Source: Nonomuraea deserti (GTDB lineage: Bacteria > Actinomycetota > Actinomycetes > Streptosporangiales > Streptosporangiaceae). Taken from it: a DNA stretch of 64,000 bases. Position numbers and translations under genes: made by a program. Shown piece after piece: positions 57,947 to 64,000 of the stretch. Within the stretch, counting starts at the first letter, position 1. Each line of letters begins with the position of its first letter. A model generated the notes under the pieces. It ran no database searches and was not told where the DNA came from. It saw only the letters and a program-made list of their open reading frames with translations. Location of the stretch: the NCBI RefSeq assembly GCF_004348685.1, contig NZ_SMKO01000008.1, forward strand, positions 55,247 to 119,246. The letters are read 5' to 3'.

Positions 57947-60181
57947 GTGGACAAAACCGGTCTTGCCCGGAAGGTTCCCCACGCCTCCATGACGCCAGAG
58001 ATGCAGAAGTTCATCGAGCTGCTCGAGCGCCAGCTCGGCTACTCGGAGAAGGCCGGCGCTCACACCAAGTTCGGCTCCTGGTACGGCAAGAACGTCGAGT
58101 TCGACGCCGACTACAGCGCCGCACCGTGGTGCGACATGATGCTGTCCTGGGCTGCGCACAAGCTCGGCTACGAGGAGTGGATCGGCCAGTTCGCCTGGAC
58201 GGTCGCCCACGCGAAGTGGTTCAAGGAGCAGGGCGCGTGGGGGAAGAAGCCCAAGCCCGGCGCGATCGTCTTCTACGACTGGAGCGGATCCAACAAGGTC
58301 AGCAGGATCGACCACGTCGGCGTCGTGACGCGGGTCGAGGGCAACACGATCTACACGATCGAGGGCAACATCGACGGCGGCGTCGCCAAGCGCAAAGAAC
58401 GTGACACCAGCAAGGTCGTCGGCTACGGCTACCCGGAGGAGATCAAGGAACGCCTGGACGAGGACGCCGCCCAGCAGGCCAGAGAGGCCAGGAAGAAGGC
58501 GGAGGAGCGGGCGGAGGAGCCGTCGAGGCCCGGCAACGACGTCGGCGTGCTCGAGCTTCCCGCGGACGAGGCGCTGTCCGGCATGATCCCCCGCGCCGAA
58601 CGCGACGAGCCCGCCCGCGCCCCGCACTCCGGCGGCCGCGACGCCGCGCCCGCCCCGGCCCCGTCGAAGAAGGCCGAGCACGAGGCCGCGGTCCAGGGCT
58701 CCGCGAGCGCCACCGGCAAAGAGCCCGCCAAGAAGGCCAAACACGCCAAGCCGTCCACGGCCGACACCACGGCCGCCACCGCCGACCCCCTCCCCACGCA
58801 CGTCGACACCTCGGCCACCGGCCCGATACCCGCCGTGTCCACGCCGACGCTGGTCGGCTCGGCGCTGGTGGCCGCGCTGGCGCTGCTCGCCGTCGCCAAG
58901 ACCCGCCGCCTGCGGGCCGCCGCGTCCGGCACGGGAACCCGCCCGGCCCGCTCGAACGCCGGCCGCCGTCGCCGCCGCAACGCCGCCCCCGCGCCCCGGC
59001 GCCGGCTCGCCACCCGGCCCTTCGACCTCGCCACCGACGCCCCCGAACTGCGTACCACGGACACCGCCGTCCTGCGCCACACCACGGACACGACGGCGCT
59101 CCGCTCCCCGCGCCATGCCTCCGACACCACGGTGCTCCGCTCCCCCCGGCACGCCGGCGACACCACCGTGCTGCGTTCGCCGGACGCCGCCGAGCTCCAC
59201 ACCCCTCCCCGCTCCGCGGCTGCCGGGGGCCGCCGCGCGGCGGACACCGGGCCGTTCACACCCGCCTTCGACACGGCTCCCGCCGAGACGGGGCCGCTCG
59301 AGATCGTCCTCGACACCGGCCCGCTCGAACGCGTCGTGGACACCGGACCGTTCGAACGCGTCGTCATCCCGGGCGCGACGAGCAGCTTCGACGCCTTCGC
59401 CCCCACCACGAACGCCACCGCGGACGCCTTCGCCCCTCTCGTCACCGTCGGCCACCCCTCCGGCGTCCACGCCACGTACCCGACCACACCCACCGGAGCC
59501 TCCCCCCAGGCGCGTACCGGAATTCCCGCAGGAGCCCCAGCCGGAACACCGGCCGGAAGCCGCACCAGGGCACCCGCACGAGGCCGCGCCGGAACGCCTG
59601 ACGCAGGCGCCATCGGAGCATCCGGCCCGCTGTCCAGCCCCACCGCCGCCGACTGGTTCCCCGGTAGCCGACTGGACGCTCCTTCACGAGGCGACAGACC
59701 AGGCCCCACCTCCATCGACGGTCCGGACCACACCTTCGGCGACGACGGAGCTGACCGTACCTCCGGGAGCGTGCCGAGCCGCACCTCCATCGGCGGGCGG
59801 GACCGCACCTCCGGCGGCCCTTATCGCGGACGGCGGCGGCGGCACGAGCGGCTGGCCGAAGAGCCCGCGTTCGCGTCCGACCTGCCGTCGCGCGGCCGCC
59901 GCCACCGCCGCGCCCAGCCCGGCTCGCCGGACGCCCAAGGGCCTCGCCCCGGCGGCGCGCCGCAACCCGCCAGGACACCGTACGCGGGCCGTCAGGAGCC
60001 CGGACAGCCCGCGGGACGCGCGCAGTCCAGGCGGTCCGGCGAGGGACGCGGTGGCGAGGGCTTCGTCCAGGACCTCCCGCTGAAGGGCCACCGGCACCGC
60101 AGGACGACCCGTCCCGACGACGGCCGCCAGCTCGCCGGCGCAGGCACCACCCGCCCCGGAAAGGGACGCCACCGCGCCTGA
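57947..60181 (+). CDS. CHAP-domain protein with one membrane helix and long disordered tail
   Basis: 744 residues from a GTG. CHAP amidase-type domain at about 15-165: TKFGSWYGKNVEFDADYSAAPWCDMMLSW (catalytic Cys), SRIDHVGVVTRVEG (His), YTIEGNIDGG. A Lys/Glu- and Ala-rich segment leads to one helix (about 300-322, TLVGSALVAALALLAVAKTRRL). The remaining 420 residues are low-complexity, with repeats such as DTTVLRSPRHA and DTGPLERVV and many Arg-rich blocks. No signal peptide is visible at this or any nearby in-frame start, which leaves the export route of the CHAP domain unclear. Confidence 0.78.
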   Translation: MDKTGLARKVPHASMTPEMQKFIELLERQLGYSEKAGAHTKFGSWYGKNVEFDADYSAAPWCDMMLSWAAHKLGYEEWIGQFAWTVAHAKWFKEQGAWGKKPKPGAIVFYDWSGSNKVSRIDHVGVVTRVEGNTIYTIEGNIDGGVAKRKERDTSKVVGYGYPEEIKERLDEDAAQQAREARKKAEERAEEPSRPGNDVGVLELPADEALSGMIPRAERDEPARAPHSGGRDAAPAPAPSKKAEHEAAVQGSASATGKEPAKKAKHAKPSTADTTAATADPLPTHVDTSATGPIPAVSTPTLVGSALVAALALLAVAKTRRLRAAASGTGTRPARSNAGRRRRRNAAPAPRRRLATRPFDLATDAPELRTTDTAVLRHTTDTTALRSPRHASDTTVLRSPRHAGDTTVLRSPDAAELHTPPRSAAAGGRRAADTGPFTPAFDTAPAETGPLEIVLDTGPLERVVDTGPFERVVIPGATSSFDAFAPTTNATADAFAPLVTVGHPSGVHATYPTTPTGASPQARTGIPAGAPAGTPAGSRTRAPARGRAGTPDAGAIGASGPLSSPTAADWFPGSRLDAPSRGDRPGPTSIDGPDHTFGDDGADRTSGSVPSRTSIGGRDRTSGGPYRGRRRRHERLAEEPAFASDLPSRGRRHRRAQPGSPDAQGPRPGGAPQPARTPYAGRQEPGQPAGRAQSRRSGEGRGGEGFVQDLPLKGHRHRRTTRPDDGRQLAGAGTTRPGKGRHRA

Positions 60182-60263
60182 CCGGCCGCCCCACCCACGC
60201 CGACCTCACCGCTGCGCGACGCCACCGCCCTCCCCAACCGCCGACCGCACCCACCGCATCACC

Positions 60264-60369
60264 ACCGCGCCCGACCAGCGTCCCGACCCGCGCCGACCTC
60301 ACCGCAGCGCGACGCCACCGCGCCCGACCAGCGTCCCGACCCGCGCCGACCTCACCGCAGCGCGACGCC
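60264..60369. repeat. 53-bp tandem repeat, two identical copies
   Basis: Units 60264-60316 and 60317-60369 are identical; a diverged partial copy lies near 60195-60220. They fill the gap between the CHAP gene and the convergent LLM gene and carry no supported gene. Confidence 0.85.
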
Positions 60370-60391
60370 GAAGGCCGTCTGAAGGACGTCC

Positions 60392-61204
60392 CTATCTGAG
60401 GTCGTGTTCGGTGGCGAAGGCGGCCAGCCGGGAGACTGCGTCGCGGCCGCGCGTCCACGGCCGTACGATGAGCCGCTCCACGCCGAGCGCCTCCCACGCG
60501 GCCACCTCGTCAGGGGAGGCCAGCGCGTAGGCGTGGACCGTCACGGGAACCCCCGGGCCGAGCCGGTCGAGTTGCGGCCGGATCGACTCGATCGTGTGCG
60601 GCATGCTGATCCACCCGTCGCAGAGCCGGGCCGCCCTGCGCAACGCGGCGGCTGACTCCCCTCCCGCGAGCACGGGCAGCCGCCGCTGCACCGGCTTGGG
60701 TTCGAACGCGACCTCGGAAAATGAGTAGAACGTCCCGGAATGGGCCACCACCGGCTCGCTCCAGAGCCGCCTGACCACCTCGATCGCCTCGTCCAGCCGC
60801 GCCCCTCGCGTGCCGAACGGGATGCCGGCCGCCTCCCACTCCCCCCGGTACCAGCCCGCGCCGACGCCGCAGATGGCCCGCCCCGACGAGACGACGTCCA
60901 GCGTGGCGAACGCGCGAGCCGACACGAAGGGGTGTCGCAGGGCGAGGAGCTGCACCGCCGTGCCGAGCCTGACGCGGGACGTGAACGCGGCGAGCCAGCA
61001 CAGGTACGCGGGCGCGTCGAACAGCGGCGTGCCCGGCTTGATCCCCGGCCCGGTGGCGCCCGGGTACTCGGCGAGCGACAGGTCCGTGGTGAACACCAGG
61101 TGCTCGGGCAGCCACACCGACTCGAAGCCCAGCTCGTCCGCGGCCACCGCCACGTCCTTCCACGCGGCGGGATGCAGCAGACCGAGCGGCACGCCGAACT
61201 TCAC
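60392..61204 (-). CDS. LLM-class F420-dependent oxidoreductase
   Basis: 270 residues: MKFGVPLGLLHPAAWKDVAVAADELGFESVWLPEHL, SRVRLGTAVQLLALRHPFVSARAFATLD, GVGAGWYRGEWEAAGIPFG, with the F420-type Rossmann-free barrel. Starts with GTG overlapping the upstream ACAD stop (GTGA). Third gene of the acyl-CoA dehydrogenase operon. Family members reduce enones or oxidise alcohols with F420; a steroid-derived substrate is inferred from context. Confidence 0.85.
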   Translation of the reverse strand: MKFGVPLGLLHPAAWKDVAVAADELGFESVWLPEHLVFTTDLSLAEYPGATGPGIKPGTPLFDAPAYLCWLAAFTSRVRLGTAVQLLALRHPFVSARAFATLDVVSSGRAICGVGAGWYRGEWEAAGIPFGTRGARLDEAIEVVRRLWSEPVVAHSGTFYSFSEVAFEPKPVQRRLPVLAGGESAAALRRAARLCDGWISMPHTIESIRPQLDRLGPGVPVTVHAYALASPDEVAAWEALGVERLIVRPWTRGRDAVSRLAAFATEHDLR

Positions 61205-62331
61205 GGATACCGTCCCGGGCCGCCGTTGAGGATGGCGGCGCGCAGGCGTTCGCGGTGAGCGGCCGCGGTGCCGTACGCGGTCGAGAGCGACCAGGCCCGC
61301 GCGAGCCAGAACCGCAGGTCCAGCTCCTCGGTGTACCCGATCGCCCCGTGCACCTGCAGCGCCACCCGCGCCGCGCGGACGGCGGCCTCCCCCGCGGCGG
61401 CCTTGGCGGCGCTGACGTCCCGTCCGGCGCTGGGCAGCGGCCCACGCGCCTGCCCACTCACCGGCCCGGCCGCTGGCTCACCCACCGGCCTACTCACTGG
61501 CCCATCCTCCGGCCCGCCCGCCGGCCCACGCACCGGCCTACTCACTGGCCCATCCTCCAGCCCACGCACCGGCCTACTCACTGGCCCGTCCTCCGGCCCC
61601 CACAACGGCCCGCCCACCGACAGGGCCGCCCGGTGCACGAGGGGTGCGGCGAACTCGACGGCCACGGCGACGTCCGCGAGCTGGTGCTTGACCGCCTGGA
61701 ACGACCCGACGGCCACCCCGAACTGCGTCCTGGCCCGCGCATACGCGACGGTGACCGCGAGCAGTTCCCTGGCGACCCCGATGAGCTGCGCCGCCGTGGC
61801 GACGGTGGCCCCGAGCAGCGCCGGCTCGACGGCCCCGCCCAGGTCCTCGGACACGTCGAAGCCCACCTCGAACAGCGGCCGGCACGGATCGACGCCGGGG
61901 CGGGCCGCGAGGCGTACGGACTCCTTGCGGACCAGGTGCCAGCCGCCCGCCCGCGCCACCACCAGCAGGTCGGCCAGGTCGGCGTCCGGCGCGTACGCCT
62001 GCCCCGGCGGCAGCACGCTCACGCACACCGCGCCGGAGGCCAGCCCCGGCAGGCCTGCCTGCAGGTACGCCGCCGCCACGGCGGTCTCGACGACCGGCCC
62101 TGGCAGGCACGCCCGCCCGGTCTCCTCCAGCGCCGGCAGGGCGTCGGCCAGCGACAACCCCAGGCCGCCGGACCCGGCGGGCAGCAGCAGCCCGAAGAAG
62201 CCCAGGCCGGCGAGCTGTTTCCAGGCGGGCCGCCGCTCGGTGCGCAGCGCGGCCGGCGGGCAGTGCGCCCGCAGCACGTCGCGTACGGTCGCGCCGAGGG
62301 CGAGCTGGTCGCCGGTGAAGCCGAAGTTCAC
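61201..62331 (-). CDS. Acyl-CoA dehydrogenase, small-type subunit with repeat insertion
   Basis: 376 residues from GTG 62331, overlapping the stop of the partner subunit. ACAD parts: GFFGLLLPAGSGGLGLSLADALPALEETGRA, YARARTQFGVAVGSFQAVKHQLADV, ALQVHGAIGYTEELDLRFWLARA. Residues about 243-294 are tandem copies of GPEDGPVSRPVR, an insertion absent from relatives. The helix that carries the catalytic Glu in FadE28-type subunits reads TAAQLIGVARELL, with Gln in the expected place. It probably forms an alpha2beta2 enzyme with the upstream gene, as in mycobacterial steroid ACADs. Confidence 0.82.
   Translation of the reverse strand: MNFGFTGDQLALGATVRDVLRAHCPPAALRTERRPAWKQLAGLGFFGLLLPAGSGGLGLSLADALPALEETGRACLPGPVVETAVAAAYLQAGLPGLASGAVCVSVLPPGQAYAPDADLADLLVVARAGGWHLVRKESVRLAARPGVDPCRPLFEVGFDVSEDLGGAVEPALLGATVATAAQLIGVARELLAVTVAYARARTQFGVAVGSFQAVKHQLADVAVAVEFAAPLVHRAALSVGGPLWGPEDGPVSRPVRGLEDGPVSRPVRGPAGGPEDGPVSRPVGEPAAGPVSGQARGPLPSAGRDVSAAKAAAGEAAVRAARVALQVHGAIGYTEELDLRFWLARAWSLSTAYGTAAAHRERLRAAILNGGPGRYP
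61448..61605 (-). repeat. In-frame 36-bp tandem repeats in the acyl-CoA dehydrogenase
   Basis: About three good and one or two decayed copies of a 36-bp unit (12 residues, GPEDGPVSRPVR); one spacing is extended by 12 bp. All changes keep frame. Confidence 0.88.
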
Positions 62332-63443
62332 CGCCGGACCCCCGCCCTGGGCAGCCCGAGGACTCGTTCGGCGATGATGGTGCGCTGGATCTCGTTCGTG
62401 CCGGCGTAGATCGGGCCTGCCAGCGCGAAGAGGAACCCGTCCAGCCAAGGCGTGTCCCCCGCCCGGTCTCCGAGGAGTTCCATGGCGAGGTTGTGCATGC
62501 GCAGGTCCAGCTCGGACCAGAACACCTTGCCCATGCTGGCCTCGGGCCCGAGCTCCTCGCCGGTCATGAGCCGCCGCGCGGTGGCGTACGTGTGCAGCCG
62601 GTACGCCTCCGCGTCCACCCAGCATCGGGCGGCCAGGTCGGCGAGGGCCGGGCCGGCGTCGCGGGCGAGCGCTATGAGCCGGTCGGCGGTGGCGAGGAAA
62701 CGTCCCGGGCTGCGCAGGGTCAGCCCGCGTTCGGATGAGGTGGTGGCCATCGCGATCCGCCATCCGTCGCCCGGCTCGCCGACCACCATCGACTCCGGCA
62801 CGAACACCCCGTCGAAGTGCAGCTCCGCGAACCCGGGAAGCCCGTCGAGCTGCGCGATCGGCCGGACGGCGACGTCGTCCATGGGGAACATGACGTACGT
62901 GAGGCCGTGGTGGCGCGTGCCGGAGGTGCGGAAGAGGCCGAACCCGTGGGTGGCGTGGGCGGCGCGCGAGCTCCACGTCTTGTGGCCGTACAGCCGGTGG
63001 CCGCCGGGGGCGGGCTCGGCCCTGGAGGCCAGCGCGGCCAGGTCGCTGCCGGCCTCGGGCTCCGACCAGGCCTGCGCCCACACGTCGTCGCCCCGGGCCA
63101 TCCGCGGCAGCCAGCGGTCGCGCTGTTCGGACGTGCCGAATTTCATGAGCGACGGCGCCAGCAGGAAGATGCCGTTCTGCGTCACCCGGGCGGGGGCTCC
63201 GGCGGCCCAGTACTCCTCCTCGAAGATCAGCCATTCGATGAGGGAGGCGCCGCGCCCGCCGTAGTGCTCGGGCCAGGAGACGACGGACAGCCGCGCGCCG
63301 GCCAGCAGCGCCTCCCAGGCGCGGTGCGCCGCGAAGCCCTCCGCGGTGTCCATGGACGGGAGCGGTTCCGGCACGTGCGCGCGCAGCCAGTCACGAACCT
63401 CGGCTCGGAAGTCCCGCTCGGCCGGGGAGAAGTCGAGATCCAC
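62328..63443 (-). CDS. Acyl-CoA dehydrogenase, large-type subunit
   Basis: 371 residues. FAD/substrate motifs WSEPEAGSDLAAL, GHKTWSSRAAHATHGFG and C-terminal GPIYAGTNEIQRTIIAERVLGLPR. The position of the MCAD-type catalytic Glu (IYEGT) is Ala, so the base should come from the partner subunit. Starts with GTG after a TAGGTT -10-like element, so it may be leaderless. Two-subunit ACADs of this sort are typical of steroid catabolism (FadE28/29, FadE31-33). Confidence 0.87.
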   Translation of the reverse strand: MDLDFSPAERDFRAEVRDWLRAHVPEPLPSMDTAEGFAAHRAWEALLAGARLSVVSWPEHYGGRGASLIEWLIFEEEYWAAGAPARVTQNGIFLLAPSLMKFGTSEQRDRWLPRMARGDDVWAQAWSEPEAGSDLAALASRAEPAPGGHRLYGHKTWSSRAAHATHGFGLFRTSGTRHHGLTYVMFPMDDVAVRPIAQLDGLPGFAELHFDGVFVPESMVVGEPGDGWRIAMATTSSERGLTLRSPGRFLATADRLIALARDAGPALADLAARCWVDAEAYRLHTYATARRLMTGEELGPEASMGKVFWSELDLRMHNLAMELLGDRAGDTPWLDGFLFALAGPIYAGTNEIQRTIIAERVLGLPRAGVRR

Positions 63444-63451
63444 ACAACCAA

Positions 63452-63467
63452 CCTAGCGCACGCTTGG
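63452..63467. promoter_or_regulatory. CAAGCG-type operator before the acyl-CoA dehydrogenase operon
   Basis: Minus strand CCAAGCGTGCGCTAGG, 15 of 16 to CCAAGCG-NN-CGCTTGG. It is nearly identical to the site before the DUF35 operon. It overlaps a TAGGTT -10-like hexamer six bases before the GTG. Confidence 0.68.
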
Positions 63468-63558
63468 TAAGCGCGCCACAGGCCGCCACAGGGCGCGACA
63501 AGACGCCACAGCCCTCACAGGCCGTCACAGTGGCAGGGCGCCACAGAGCGCCGTAAGG

Positions 63559-63988
63559 TCAGGGGCGCAACGCCCGCCTGAGCGCCGCCACCCGCGCCGC
63601 CACGGCCCTCCGGCTGAGCGTGGTGTCGGGCACCATCATGTCGAACCCGTGGAACGCCCCGGGATACAGGTGGAACTCCGTCGACACCCCCGCCTGCGCC
63701 AGCCGCTGCGCGTAGTCCATGCACTCGTCCCTGAACACCTCCAGCTCTCCCACGTCCACGAACGCGGGCGGCAGCCCGGAGAGATCGGCCGCCCTGGCCG
63801 GAGCAGCGTACGGGGAGACGTCGCCGGTGCCGACCGCGTCGCCGAGCAGTGCCCTCCACCCGTAGAGGTTGGCGGATCTGTCCCACACCACGGCCTCGGT
63901 GAACTCCCGGCTGGACGGCGTGGTGTTGCGGTCGTCGAGCATCGGGCAGACCAGCAGCTGGAACGCCACCCCCGGCCCGCCCCTGTCC
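63559..63988 (-). CDS. Alpha/beta hydrolase, HSL-like (3' part)
   Basis: C-terminal 143 codons of a hormone-sensitive-lipase-type esterase, cut by the window edge. Visible: AFQLLVCPMLDDRN, NLYGWRALLGD, SPYAAPARAADLSGLPPAFVDVGELEVFRDE (catalytic Asp region) and YPGAFHGFDMM (catalytic His). The nucleophile Ser lies outside. Bases after 63988 appear to be adapter. The 115-bp gap to the ACAD gene holds several CCACAG-type short repeats (63476-63555). Confidence 0.78.
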
Positions 63989-64000
63989 CTGTCTCTTATA
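63989..64000. other. Probable Nextera adapter bases
   Basis: CTGTCTCTTATA is identical to the first 12 bases of the Tn5 mosaic end used in Nextera libraries (CTGTCTCTTATACACATCT). It interrupts the hydrolase coding sequence. Probably an assembly artefact at a contig end. Confidence 0.75.

Noticed and set aside
60264..60369. CRISPR-like repeat
   Set aside because: The two units are directly adjacent with no spacers; it is a simple tandem duplication.

Overview
This 64 kb window is GC-rich and densely coded, with frequent ATGA/GTGA stop-start overlaps, many GTG starts and several apparently leaderless promoters. That pattern indicates an actinomycete. Gene content (steroid-ring catabolism, ABC sugar systems, LLM oxidoreductases, ECF sigma factors, a membrane Ser/Thr kinase) fits a Streptosporangiaceae-type soil organism such as Nonomuraea, but the genus is only an inference. 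No rRNA, tRNA, CRISPR array, prophage or plasmid origin was seen.

Layout. 1-5.5 kb: end of a steroid C/D-ring catabolic cluster (ipdB, ipdC, fadA6, kstR2) with two KstR2-type operators, plus a pentapeptide-repeat protein and a GH3 hexosaminidase under a 19-bp palindrome. 5.5-10.9 kb: AlkD-like repair protein, an XRE regulator divergent from an SDR, and a LysR regulator divergent from metE. 11-26.8 kb: carbohydrate region. A secreted ricin-lectin/beta-helix enzyme is followed by two paralogous amino-sugar modules, each with ABC transporter, SIS-domain protein, RpiR regulator and a divergent BadF-type GlcNAc kinase. Module A resembles NgcEFG; module B also carries a CBM3-GH16 glucanase. 27-36.2 kb: ECF sigma with a membrane partner, an Ltp-type aldolase, LysR/MerR regulators, a flavodoxin-like reductase, a solo ectoine synthase (ectC), a ThuA protein and an ECF41 sigma factor.

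36.2-41 kb: an SDR lacking the usual catalytic Tyr/Lys and a paired signalling system (receiver/glutaredoxin-like/thioredoxin-reductase-like fusion plus a cyclic-nucleotide-domain histidine kinase). These genes are separated by IS200/IS605-type end remnants and an internally deleted tnpB. 41-43 kb: M20 peptidase and decayed ROK and MFS genes. 43-63.5 kb: acyl-CoA/steroid-type catabolism in several operons (LLM oxidoreductases, acyl-CoA ligases, DUF35, VOC, NDP-forming CoA ligase-like protein, hydroxysteroid-dehydrogenase-like SDR, two-subunit acyl-CoA dehydrogenase). Interspersed are a P450, a cyclase, a serine hydrolase, a Ser/Thr kinase and a CHAP protein. The final bases look like Nextera adapter, so the right edge is probably a contig end.

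How it fits together. The KstR2 half-site (CAAGCG/CGCTTG) recurs in two spacings upstream of at least six transcription units, suggesting that the scattered acyl-CoA genes are controlled together with the steroid cluster. The second theme is amino-sugar/polysaccharide use through duplicated RpiR-SIS-kinase-ABC modules. A third is in-frame minisatellite expansion inside otherwise conserved enzymes.
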